A stretch of 64,000 nucleotides of DNA from the NCBI GenBank assembly GCA_034331105.1, contig JAXQGB010000014.1:62001-126000 (forward strand), read 5' to 3'. The stretch comes from Caenicola sp034331105 (GTDB lineage Bacteria; Synergistota; Synergistia; Synergistales; Synergistaceae). The notes beneath the pieces were generated by a model. That model was not told where the DNA came from. It saw only the letters and a list, made by a program, of their open reading frames with translations, and did not search any database. Made by a program: the position numbers and the translations under genes. Shown here piece by piece: positions 26,469 to 34,712 of the stretch; the first letter of the stretch is position 1; each line of letters begins with the position of its first letter.

Positions 26469-27282
26469 TCTTTTGTCCCCTGAAGATAAATACCAGGAGC
26501 TTGTTAAATTAATAAGAAAGCTAGGGAGGGCTGCGGTCGCTTTTTCAGGCGGTGTGGACAGTGCTTTGCTTGTTTTTGCCGCCAAAGAGGCATTGGGTGA
26601 CAACGCCGTTGCCTTAACTGTCTGGTCTCCGTTGCTCTCAGTAAAAGACAAAGGAGAGGTCCTCTCTTTTGCTGAGATATACGAGGTCAGGCTTTTCAAA
26701 ATTGAACACGATGATCTTCTCAGCAGAGATTTTTGCGAAAACGGTCCGGAAAGGTGCTACTTATGCAAATCCAGAAGGCTTGTTGCGATGTCATCTTATG
26801 CAGCACAGCATGAGATTTCTTGGCTTCTTGACGGCTCAAACACCGATGACCTTAATGACCACCGGCCGGGAATGAAGGCCCTCAATGAATCAGCCAATGT
26901 TCTTTGCCCTCTTCTTGAGTGCGGCCTTTCGAAAAAGGAAATCAGGGAGATATCATCAAAACTGGGGCTGCCCACCGCAAACAAACCCTCTGCAGCCTGT
27001 CTTGCCTCAAGAATACCTACAGGCACTGCGATCAATGAAGAAAGGATCTCGAAGGTCGATGTCGGAGAGAGCCTCATCAGAAAATATCTTCCCTTCGACG
27101 CTCAATTGAGGATGCGGTATGACGGAATAACAGCAAAAATAGAAACAGACCGGAAAAATATTCCCGGTCTGATCAAAGATCTAAGTCTGATCACTGATGA
27201 ACTGGCCTCTGTCGGAATAACCGACGTCCAGGTAATGAAAGACGGCTATTCTATCGGCGGAGCTACATTTCGACAGAAATGA
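26440..27282 (+). CDS. larE: ATP-dependent sacrificial sulfur transferase LarE
   Basis: 280 residues. The PP-loop FSGGVDSALL (36-41), GPERCYLCKSRR (Cys106, Cys109) and NKPSAACLASRIPTG (Cys187) are LarE-like. LarE sulfurates the pyridinium precursor of the nickel-pincer nucleotide; the equivalent of Cys187 is the sulfur donor in the lactobacillar enzyme, while a three-cysteine set may hold a 4Fe-4S cluster in other lineages. The GTG start has GGAG seven bases upstream and lies inside the preceding gene. larA, larB and larC are not in the window. Confidence 0.85.
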   Translation: MTSAIEKKDDLLSPEDKYQELVKLIRKLGRAAVAFSGGVDSALLVFAAKEALGDNAVALTVWSPLLSVKDKGEVLSFAEIYEVRLFKIEHDDLLSRDFCENGPERCYLCKSRRLVAMSSYAAQHEISWLLDGSNTDDLNDHRPGMKALNESANVLCPLLECGLSKKEIREISSKLGLPTANKPSAACLASRIPTGTAINEERISKVDVGESLIRKYLPFDAQLRMRYDGITAKIETDRKNIPGLIKDLSLITDELASVGITDVQVMKDGYSIGGATFRQK

Positions 27283-28786
27283 AGAGTGTCTGTCCCCCCC
27301 TGGACATCAGTATGCCCAGTGATTTGTTCTTTGCTCCCATGACCCTGTTCCAGTCTTCGAGCGTCTTCATTTTTGTCCTGTTGACTTCGAGGATGACATC
27401 GCCGGGCTGAAGTCCAAGCCTTGCCCCCAGGCTTCCCCTGTCAACGTTTACCACGATAAGTCCCTCATTTGATTCAAGCTTGAACTGTTTTTGAATTTCA
27501 TTGTCTATCACTGCAGCCGTGATCCCCATCTGCTTTGATGTTTTTGCTGTGCCCGAAGGTTCCTGTGTGGGCTTACTGCTTGTTCTCTGATTTTCACCTT
27601 TGTCTATCTCACCAAGAACTACTTCTATTATCTTCTTTTTTCCATCCCTGAATATTTCAAATTCGACTTTGTCTCCCGAAAGCTTGTTCCTCACAGAAAA
27701 GACTACATCCTGGCTGTTTTTGACCGCCTTGCCTGCTATAGATACGATCACGTCGCCTCTCCTAAGTCCGTACTTTTCTGCAGGTGAGCCGGGCTGCACA
27801 TCAGCAATGATCGATCCTTCCTTGACAGGTATCTTGTAGGCGTCAACAAGCGCAGCCGTCAGCGGCTGCACTGTTACCCCAAGCCAGCCCCTCCTGACTT
27901 CCCCATGCTGGATAAGGTCGTCCATGATCTGCTTGGCCATATTGATCGGAACTGCAAACCCTATTCCCTGCGCATAAGGAACTATAGCTGTGTTGATACC
28001 AATGACCCTTCCGCTTAGGTCAATAAGAGGCCCTCCGCTGTTTCCCGGGTTGATAGCCGCATCTGTCTGCATGAACCCCTGGAAGTTGACTCCGGGTGCC
28101 TGCAGTGTCCTGTTTTTAGCTGAAACTACTCCCGCAGTCACAGAATTCTCAAAGCCCAGCGGGTTGCCGATCGCGACCACCCATTCACCGACTTCTGTCG
28201 CATCAGAATCTCCGAGCAAAAGCACCGGAAGGTCAGGGGCTTTGATCTGTATTACGGCAAGGTCGAAGGTAGGATCCTGCCCGATCTTTTTCGCATCATA
28301 GGACCTTCCGTCCAAAAGCGTGACTTTGATCTTGTCCGCTCCTTCAACAACATGGTTGTTTGTCAGGATATATCCATCTTTAGTAACGATGAAGCCGGAA
28401 CCTTTGCCTCTTTGAGGCACCACTCTCTCCTGCATCCCGTCTCCGCCAAAGAAATCCTCTCCGAAAAATTCTTCAAAAAATGGATCTCTGCCGAATGGAT
28501 TGCTCATTATCCTCTGTTTGACCATTGTCTCTGTGTCAATATTTACAACTGCAGGGGAGCTTTTTTTGACTATCGAAACAATAGGATTTCCGTTGTAAAT
28601 ATCCTGTGCGTATGCTCCGACAGTCGCAGAGGCAACAGTTTTTGCCTCAGGTTCCCGGAGATTCTTTACAACAGTATATTCTGACGCAATGAAAGTTCCG
28701 AAGGCTCCCCCGGCAAACATTATCGCACCGGCTGCAGCGGCGACACTGAATTTTTTTACCGCAGTTATAATTTTTTCTTTACTCAT
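27263..28786 (-). CDS. degP: HtrA/DegP (Do) family serine protease
   Basis: 507 residues from the ATG at 28786, which has GGAGG upstream. An N-terminal signal anchor, a trypsin-like domain with His (TNNHVVEGA), Asp (DPTFDLAVI) and Ser (NPGNSGGPL), then two PDZ domains (VQPGSPAEKYGLRRGDVI and VNVDRGSLGARLGLQPGDVI). A periplasmic protease/chaperone for misfolded envelope proteins. Its stop overlaps the convergent larE by 20 bases. Confidence 0.93.
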   Translation of the reverse strand: MSKEKIITAVKKFSVAAAAGAIMFAGGAFGTFIASEYTVVKNLREPEAKTVASATVGAYAQDIYNGNPIVSIVKKSSPAVVNIDTETMVKQRIMSNPFGRDPFFEEFFGEDFFGGDGMQERVVPQRGKGSGFIVTKDGYILTNNHVVEGADKIKVTLLDGRSYDAKKIGQDPTFDLAVIQIKAPDLPVLLLGDSDATEVGEWVVAIGNPLGFENSVTAGVVSAKNRTLQAPGVNFQGFMQTDAAINPGNSGGPLIDLSGRVIGINTAIVPYAQGIGFAVPINMAKQIMDDLIQHGEVRRGWLGVTVQPLTAALVDAYKIPVKEGSIIADVQPGSPAEKYGLRRGDVIVSIAGKAVKNSQDVVFSVRNKLSGDKVEFEIFRDGKKKIIEVVLGEIDKGENQRTSSKPTQEPSGTAKTSKQMGITAAVIDNEIQKQFKLESNEGLIVVNVDRGSLGARLGLQPGDVILEVNRTKMKTLEDWNRVMGAKNKSLGILMSRGGQTLFISVEM

Positions 28787-28938
28787 GAACACACCTCCGC
28801 ATTCTTGATCAATATCGTTCAAATATGCATAACATTTTACTTAATTTGATTTAAATTGCATCAAGCATATTACGTATGGAAAAAAGAGTGAAATAACTTA
28901 AATTATACCTTTGTTAAGTTGTTGAACATTTGTTTACA

Positions 28939-28967
28939 TTGTTCTTTGTTTCCTGCCCTGTTATAAT
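28939..28967 (+). promoter_or_regulatory. Extended -10 promoter for the EAL gene
   Basis: TTGTTC and TGtTATAAT (extended -10) are 17 bases apart. The TSS would be near 28974, downstream of an in-frame ATG at 28930 and upstream of the ATG at 29005, which supports the latter as the true start. Confidence 0.6.
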
Positions 28968-29004
28968 GCTAAAGTACTTCTACTTTAATTTAGGGAGCGT
29001 GCGG

Positions 29005-31653
29005 ATGAGGAAAATTGTTAGTGCTTATTTTCCTAAAACTTGGGCTTTTTTTGTCCTTGTTGCCCTTCTTGCAGCTGCCACTTTTGCTGCCTACGCTCTG
29101 CTTGACCATGTAAGGGTAATTTTCTTCTCTCATGCAGACACGCAAAATCAGTCCGTCGTATCTCTTACCGCCAACATGGTCGATGAACGTATAAATTCAA
29201 GACTGATCCATCTGCAGACTCTCGCATACATCCCCTCTTCTTCCATCCAAAACAATACGAACAAAAAACTGCTCTCCGATAAACTGACCCAGATAAAAAC
29301 TGAAACATCAAAATTAGGTTATAACTTCATTCAGCTGACAGATGCACAGGGTGTATCGGTAAGCTCCGGCGGAAAAGAGATAAAAATTACTGAGACTGAA
29401 CAATTTTATAAGGCGATCAGGGGTTTCACTACGATAACACAGATCACCGGCAATGACGTCAGAGATTTGCCATATAAAGGAAAAGAGGGAATGGTCATCC
29501 TGAGCGTCCCTATTTTTTCTGGAGCAAACGTGCTCGGAGTCTTAACAGCGGCGATAGATCCGAAAAAGTTCGATGTTTTGCAAAAAATTGACATTCCATA
29601 CAGCGGCGCTGCGTTGTTCCTTATAGACAGAAATCACAGGGTCCTGGCAAATTCCGGAGAAAATTTAGCAGGACTTTTGAATGACGGGACCGGTTCAACC
29701 TTTTTCGGTCTGATGTCTTCCTTCATAGGCCCCGACGAACTGGACCTTATCAGGAATGATATCACAGATTTGACCGGCAATAACGTAAAGAACTACAAAA
29801 GCAGCAAGAGCGGGCAGATACTTTCCATTGCAAACCTGCCGAGCTCCGAAGGATGGAAACTGATCGCCGTTTCGTCAGAGCGCAGCATCAGGTCGCAGCA
29901 GAACAGCCTTATCTACAAGATAGGCGTTCTCTTTCTCTTCATCGTCTTCCTGATAAGTACGCTTATTATCTACATATATATCGTAAACTGGAAATACAAA
30001 AGGATACGGGACCTCTCACGCGCGGCGATCGACATGACCGGATCACATTTTTTCTGGTTTTCCGCATCAGGAGATGTGAAAGAATATGAAAATGAGTTTG
30101 CATCATTCATCGGAGCCCCTGCAGACAGCAGAATATTCAACTTGCGTCAGGTAATGGATGATGGCCAGACTATATTCCCTATGGGTAAAATTGACGACAA
30201 GACATCCTTTAAACTTTACCTCCAAAATGAATATAAAGAGGATATTTACCTTCTGGTACAGGTCATAGGCAAACCAGAGGCCGGTTTTTACCCAGCTTTT
30301 GCACTGGACGTCACAAAAGATGAACAAATGCAGAAAAAAATACGAGACCTCGCCTATGTTGATGTCATTACGAACATCCCGAACAGGGAAAGCTTTATCC
30401 TTAAAGTTGAGGCTCTAAATAAAAAATGTCTGGAGGAAAGCTTTAAAAGCGGACTGCTCTTTATTGATATAAACAACAGCCATAAGATCCTTGAGATGTT
30501 TGGACATAGGCTGTTTCAAAATATGCTTAAGGAAACGGCAGAAAGGCTGTCCTCAATTTCTGAAGAAGCGAAAGGAAGCCTTTATAGCCTCGGCAGCGAT
30601 GATTTTGTGATCGTCTTCGACAATTATGACAAAATTGACGAGATGCTTGCAATTGCAGACAAGATCAACGTTAAATTTTCCAGGCCCTTCATGCTCGGTG
30701 ATGCATCCTTCGAAGTCACCTGCAGGACAGGTATTGTTTCCTGCCCTGAGTATCAGATGCGGACTCAGATAAGCCCGAGCGACATGCTTAGATACGGAGA
30801 AATTACAGCCCGACTGGCCAAAGCAAACAAGGGCCTCTTCATACTTGACATGGAATCTTATCTCTCCGTAATAAGTGAGCTCGACATGGAAATGGACCTT
30901 CTCAGTTCAATCAAAAACAAGGAACTCAAGCTCAACTATCAGCCCATTTATTCTTATGGACTGGACAGAATAACAGCATTCGAAGCTCTGCTGAGATGGG
31001 AGAGCAAAAAACATGGGAAGGTCCCGCCTTGTTTATTTATACCCTTGGCAGAAAAGTGCGGTTTTATCAACCAGCTTGGAGATTTCGTGATCGACAGGTC
31101 ACTTGATTTTGCGTCAAAACTCAGATCTCAGCAAAAAAACATAACTGTAAACTTAAATGTTTCACCTATTCAGTTTTTACAACTGAACTTTTCCGAGAAA
31201 CTGATCATTAAATTCAAGGGCCGTTTACTTCCAGAAAAAAGCATAGGCCTTGAGATAACAGAGTCCTCTCTCTTTGAAAACATGGAGGACCTGAACAAAA
31301 GGCTTGGCCTGATCAGAAATGCTGGAATAACTATCTCCGTAGATGATTTCGGAACAGGATACTCTTCGCTCTCATATCTTAAGGATCTGCCGATAGATTA
31401 TTTGAAGATCGACAGAAGTTTTATCACGGGCATAGAGGAATCCGAAAAACATATCAAATTGATCAAAGGGGTCGCTGATCTGGCAAAATCCCTTGGGATA
31501 GAGGTGATCGCCGAGGGGATCGAAACAGAGGATCAGATGAACACTGTTTTAAGATGCGGCTGCAATAATATACAGGGTTTCTATATCGCAACACCGATGG
31601 ATGAAGAAGAAGCTGTTGTCTTTATCGATTCCTTCAGCGGTCTCAGGGGATAG
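29005..31653 (+). CDS. Membrane sensor with degenerate GGDEF and intact EAL domains
   Basis: 882 residues. Membrane helix 1 (13-33), a dCache/CHASE-like periplasmic region (40-300), helix 2 (306-328), a PAS-like linker, then GGDEF (about 446-610) with GSDDF at 530-534 instead of GGDEF, then EAL (about 630-875). The EAL catalytic set is complete: FEALLRW, NVSP, EITES, DDFGTGYSSLSYL, KIDRSF, AEGIE. So it should degrade c-di-GMP, with the GGDEF domain perhaps binding GTP. GGGAG lies seven bases before the ATG. Confidence 0.88.
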   Translation: MRKIVSAYFPKTWAFFVLVALLAAATFAAYALLDHVRVIFFSHADTQNQSVVSLTANMVDERINSRLIHLQTLAYIPSSSIQNNTNKKLLSDKLTQIKTETSKLGYNFIQLTDAQGVSVSSGGKEIKITETEQFYKAIRGFTTITQITGNDVRDLPYKGKEGMVILSVPIFSGANVLGVLTAAIDPKKFDVLQKIDIPYSGAALFLIDRNHRVLANSGENLAGLLNDGTGSTFFGLMSSFIGPDELDLIRNDITDLTGNNVKNYKSSKSGQILSIANLPSSEGWKLIAVSSERSIRSQQNSLIYKIGVLFLFIVFLISTLIIYIYIVNWKYKRIRDLSRAAIDMTGSHFFWFSASGDVKEYENEFASFIGAPADSRIFNLRQVMDDGQTIFPMGKIDDKTSFKLYLQNEYKEDIYLLVQVIGKPEAGFYPAFALDVTKDEQMQKKIRDLAYVDVITNIPNRESFILKVEALNKKCLEESFKSGLLFIDINNSHKILEMFGHRLFQNMLKETAERLSSISEEAKGSLYSLGSDDFVIVFDNYDKIDEMLAIADKINVKFSRPFMLGDASFEVTCRTGIVSCPEYQMRTQISPSDMLRYGEITARLAKANKGLFILDMESYLSVISELDMEMDLLSSIKNKELKLNYQPIYSYGLDRITAFEALLRWESKKHGKVPPCLFIPLAEKCGFINQLGDFVIDRSLDFASKLRSQQKNITVNLNVSPIQFLQLNFSEKLIIKFKGRLLPEKSIGLEITESSLFENMEDLNKRLGLIRNAGITISVDDFGTGYSSLSYLKDLPIDYLKIDRSFITGIEESEKHIKLIKGVADLAKSLGIEVIAEGIETEDQMNTVLRCGCNNIQGFYIATPMDEEEAVVFIDSFSGLRG

Positions 31654-31682
31654 CATTTACGCCGCCGTCCGGCTTAAAAATC

Positions 31683-31719
31683 AAAGATGCGCGGAGCAGA
31701 TACTGCTCCGCGCATCTTT
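31683..31719. terminator. Bidirectional terminator
   Basis: A 17-bp perfect stem (AAAGATGCGCGGAGCAG / CTGCTCCGCGCATCTTT) with a three-base loop separates the convergent EAL and jag genes. Confidence 0.85.
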
Positions 31720-31746
31720 ATGTTCAATATATTCGGCCAATTAATT

Positions 31747-32448
31747 TTATCTGCCGCGGGAAGACCTCTTACTTCCCCTGTCCGGCCTTCCTCTCTCTGA
31801 GCGGGCAACAGGGCAGACAAGGACCCTTCTTGAAGGTTCTTCCCCAATTGACCTTGTCTCTACCTCCTTGTTGTCCCTGAGAGCAAGATGGACTATGCGT
31901 CTTTCCCAGCTCGACATTGGCTCAAGACTTACCGGTGTTCCCTTTCGGAGCGCTTCCCTGGCTATAGATTCAGCAAGCCTGGACAATGTCTGCTCCCTGC
32001 GCTGACGGTAACCACCGCAGTCAAAGCGTACCCTGCGGGTCGACATGTCATCATGACAGGCAAGGTTTGTAAGATATTCCAAAGCCTTCAGGGTCTCACC
32101 GTAACGTCCGATAACGACTCCAACATCTTCTCCAACCAGGTTGATCATTCCGTCATCGTTCAGTTCAGGTATCAGGTCCAGGTCCATCTTATCCAGGACC
32201 TCGTTTACGAAGTGGCATGATTTTATGAAAGAGGCTGGGGCAATTGGCCTTACCTCAACTTTATATGAACTGCCAAGAAAACCGAAGAGTTTTTTATCCT
32301 CGGAAATTATATGTGCTTCAACATCTTCCGGCTCTATTCCCCAAAGTTCAGCTGCTTTCTTACGTGCCTCTTCTACAGACGAGCAGTCCAGGACCAGAGA
32401 TTCGATCTCAGGCATCGGACATTTTTCTTCCAGATCCCTGTCCATCAT
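31747..32448 (-). CDS. jag: Jag/KhpB RNA-binding protein
   Basis: 233 residues: Jag_N (VLDCSSVEEARKKAAELWGIEPEDVEAHIIS...LFGFLGSSY), a KH domain (GEDVGVVIGRYGETLKALEYL), an R3H domain (PMSSWERRIVHLALRDNKEVETRSIGEEPSRRV) and a very basic C-terminus (SERGRPDRGSKRSSRGR). It binds RNA and is usually encoded next to yidC, as here. The basic tail contrasts with the acidic tail of the YidC encoded just upstream. Confidence 0.9.
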   Translation of the reverse strand: MMDRDLEEKCPMPEIESLVLDCSSVEEARKKAAELWGIEPEDVEAHIISEDKKLFGFLGSSYKVEVRPIAPASFIKSCHFVNEVLDKMDLDLIPELNDDGMINLVGEDVGVVIGRYGETLKALEYLTNLACHDDMSTRRVRFDCGGYRQRREQTLSRLAESIAREALRKGTPVSLEPMSSWERRIVHLALRDNKEVETRSIGEEPSRRVLVCPVARSERGRPDRGSKRSSRGR

Positions 32449-32484
32449 ATGTACCTCTTGCTGACTCTGACAAGAGAATGACTC

Positions 32485-33336
32485 TTATTCATCGTCATCA
32501 TCTTCATAGTCATCGTCCTCGTATTCATCATCTTCTTCTGCTGTTGAAGATGATGGTTTATTTTTGTGAAGGGCCGGTTTTACCTGAAGTTCCTGTTTGG
32601 TTTTGGACATTACAAAATACTGCTGGACTACTCCCATAAGGGAAGAAAGTCCCCAGTAAAGCATAACTCCGCCCGGCATTGAAAGACATATAAACGCCAT
32701 GAAAAATGGCATTACCGTGTTCATCATCGCCATCTGAGGATTTGTCCCGGAAGAAAGTTTCTGCTGAGCCCATGTAAGGAAGGAAATGCTTATCAGCAAA
32801 ATAAGGTTTCCGATATAGAGCCCTGCATTCGACAGTCCGGCCGGGTTTTTGAGGATCCCGGTAAGGACCGACATGACTCCGTAGTTTCCGGTGGGATCCG
32901 CAGCCACCCCGACGGCCTGAGCCAACCCTGCTGTGGTTGATGATCCCAAGATTATCCCCAGAAAGGAAGTCCCTGCAAAATCATAAGTTCTCAGAACGTT
33001 GAAGAGAAGAATGAGGATCGGAAGCTGAACAAGGAGCGGGAGGCATCCTGCAGCCGGATTGACCTTATTCTCCTTATAGAGACGCATCGTTTCCTGGTTG
33101 AGTTTCTCTTTATCGTTTGCATATTTTTCCTGCAGCACTTTCAGCCTTGGCTGTATCTTCTGCATCTGCTGCATGCTTGTCATCTGTTTCTGATTAAGAG
33201 GATAGAGAACTATCCTTACTGCTATGGTCAAGAGCACTATTGCCAGACCAAAAGAGTTTGTGAGGCCATAAAAAAATTCAAGGATCGTCAGAAGCAGTTC
33301 ACTTGCTCCATTCCATATCGCGCCCAAAACTTTCAC
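32485..33336 (-). CDS. yidC: Membrane protein insertase YidC
   Basis: 283 residues, the short form without the large periplasmic domain. NSFGLAIVLLTIAVRIVLYPL, the positively charged cytosolic hairpin (QKQMTSMQQMQKIQPRLKVLQ), PLLVQLPILILLFNVL, and GGVMLYWGLSSLMGVVQQY are typical of 60KD_IMP proteins. The last 17 residues are almost all Asp/Glu/Tyr, unlike the basic ribosome-binding tail of many relatives. It overlaps yidD by four bases. Confidence 0.93.
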   Translation of the reverse strand: MKVLGAIWNGASELLLTILEFFYGLTNSFGLAIVLLTIAVRIVLYPLNQKQMTSMQQMQKIQPRLKVLQEKYANDKEKLNQETMRLYKENKVNPAAGCLPLLVQLPILILLFNVLRTYDFAGTSFLGIILGSSTTAGLAQAVGVAADPTGNYGVMSVLTGILKNPAGLSNAGLYIGNLILLISISFLTWAQQKLSSGTNPQMAMMNTVMPFFMAFICLSMPGGVMLYWGLSSLMGVVQQYFVMSKTKQELQVKPALHKNKPSSSTAEEDDEYEDDDYEDDDDE

Positions 33337-33620
33337 CTAACCTTTCGAAGTCCTTTAAAAAACTTTCCCATCCAGATCCGTGTATCTACTTCTTTCTGCC
33401 CGGGAACAGGATCATATCCCCCCGGATCCCATGGACCGCAGCGCAGGATCCTGCGCAAGCCCAGCTCTGCTCCGCAAAAAAGACCATATTTCTCAACCGC
33501 TTCAGCTGTATATTCGGAGCAATTTGGAATGAAGCGGCATTTTCCTCCTCCCAGTACCGGAGAGATCACCGTCTGGTAGAACCTGATAAAAAATAGTCCC
33601 ACCAATGAAGTCAGGCGCAC
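33333..33620 (-). CDS. yidD: Membrane insertion efficiency factor YidD
   Basis: 95 residues with the canonical FIRFYQTVISPVLGGGKCRFIPNCSEYTAEAVEKYG and the CGPWDPGGYDPVP motif. It helps inner-membrane protein insertion. The start is GTG at 33620, inside the 3' end of rnpA, and its 3' end overlaps yidC. Confidence 0.93.
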   Translation of the reverse strand: MRLTSLVGLFFIRFYQTVISPVLGGGKCRFIPNCSEYTAEAVEKYGLFCGAELGLRRILRCGPWDPGGYDPVPGQKEVDTRIWMGKFFKGLRKVR

Positions 33621-34012
33621 TGTTTGCCATCCTTGTCAGCATCCCAGTCGGGGCCCGGCCAGTCAGGCCTCATAAGGCCTCTTCTTTTAAGTGAGCGCGC
33701 AATTTCCACGTATACATCCCGCGAAGATCTTTCCAGCGCTTTCTCCCTTAAAGAAGCAATTACCCATACACCGTCTTTGATCCACGGCAAAAGCCTTCTG
33801 AATGCTTCTCTCATCATCCTTCGACCTCTGGTACGTCTGGATGCATTTGCAGTTTTTCGTCCGACTGTTACTCCGACAAGTGTCGGGGCACCGGGGCGTT
33901 CAACAAACAACAACCGCACCAGCTCGCCTGTTTCACGACGCCCGGTGCGGAATACAAGGTCGAACTGCCACCCGTGCTTGAGCCTGACAGCTGACGAAAA
34001 GCCGAAATTCAC
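33611..34012 (-). CDS. rnpA: Ribonuclease P protein component
   Basis: 133 residues. The RNR-like motif KTANASRRTRGRRMMREAFRRLL and an FDLVFRTGRRETG start match RnpA, the protein that helps the RNase P RNA bind pre-tRNA. GTG start at 34012, six bases after the rpmH stop. Classical order rpmH-rnpA-yidD-yidC-jag. Confidence 0.92.
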   Translation of the reverse strand: MNFGFSSAVRLKHGWQFDLVFRTGRRETGELVRLLFVERPGAPTLVGVTVGRKTANASRRTRGRRMMREAFRRLLPWIKDGVWVIASLREKALERSSRDVYVEIARSLKRRGLMRPDWPGPDWDADKDGKQCA

Positions 34013-34018
34013 GGCTGA

Positions 34019-34153
34019 TTAGACAGCAAGACGCGCTCTACCCTTACGGCGACGATTCCTCAAAATGCGGCGTCCGCTTGGGGAGGCAGAACGTACGAGA
34101 AAGCCCATTGAGCGCTTTCGTCTGGTGTTATGCGGCTGAAATGTTCGTTTCAC
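34019..34153 (-). CDS. rpmH: 50S ribosomal protein L34
   Basis: 44 residues beginning MKRTFQPHNTRRKRSMGFL and ending RRKGRARLAV, the canonical L34. The start is GTG with AGGAGGTG upstream. It is too short for many ORF filters and is easily missed. Confidence 0.97.
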   Translation of the reverse strand: MKRTFQPHNTRRKRSMGFLVRSASPSGRRILRNRRRKGRARLAV

Positions 34154-34378
34154 AGACTACACCTCCTGTGGTTCATTTTCACATGACCTTAATTGTCTTA
34201 TATGCAACCTACTAAATATAACATACACTTCTCTATGGAGCAAGGAAAATTATATCTTATTCATTATATATTTTTTGGACATTTAATCTGAAATTAGAGT
34301 AAAATAGGATGTGTTGTTGCAGAAAATGCCCCATATGTGCTAATATATCCGCTGTCTTTTGTGAAGGAGGTGACGGCA
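34154..34378. other. Divergent A/T-rich gap between rpmH and rpsT
   Basis: This 225-base gap must hold the promoters of both ribosomal gene groups. In many bacteria dnaA and oriC are next to rpmH; here I found no dnaA and only one imperfect DnaA-box-like site (ATTTTCACA near 34177), so an origin is not supported. Confidence 0.5.
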
Positions 34379-34645
34379 TTGCCAAATAAGAAATCAGCGA
34401 AAAAACGAGTTCTGGTCACTGAAAGAAACCGCATTTACAACCGCTTCTGGAAAACCCGCTGCAAAAATGCAGTAAAGAAGCTTCTGGATGCAGTTGAACA
34501 GAAAGACTCCGAGCTTGCAGCAAAGAGGCTGAACGAGGCTCAGGGTGTACTGGATAAAGCGGTAGTAAAGGGCGTCGTCCACCGAAATACAGCGTCTCGC
34601 CGCAAGGCTATGATGGCAGCAAGATTTAAGTCTCTTTCTGCGTAA
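34379..34645 (+). CDS. rpsT: 30S ribosomal protein S20
   Basis: 88 residues, LPNKKSAKKRVLVTERNRI...NTASRRKAMMAARF, a typical S20 that binds 16S rRNA early in assembly. The start is TTG at 34379 directly after GGAGGTGACGGCA; UUG starts on rpsT are known from E. coli and help autoregulation. An ATG 14 codons upstream has no site. Confidence 0.95.
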   Translation: MPNKKSAKKRVLVTERNRIYNRFWKTRCKNAVKKLLDAVEQKDSELAAKRLNEAQGVLDKAVVKGVVHRNTASRRKAMMAARFKSLSA

Positions 34646-34670
34646 GTGACCTGACTTAATTTACAGATCT

Positions 34671-34709
34671 ATGGAGGGGCTAAAGATGTGTCCCTCCATT
34701 TTGTTTTTT
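34671..34709 (+). terminator. Terminator of rpsT
   Basis: Nine-bp stem (ATGGAGGGG / TCCCTCCAT, one G-T pair) followed by TTTGTTTTTT. Confidence 0.85.
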
Positions 34710-34712
34710 CTT

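Noticed and set aside
34154..34378. Replication origin next to rpmH
   Set aside because: Only one imperfect DnaA-box-like site is visible, with no dnaA gene and no array of boxes. A promoter region explains the A/T richness.
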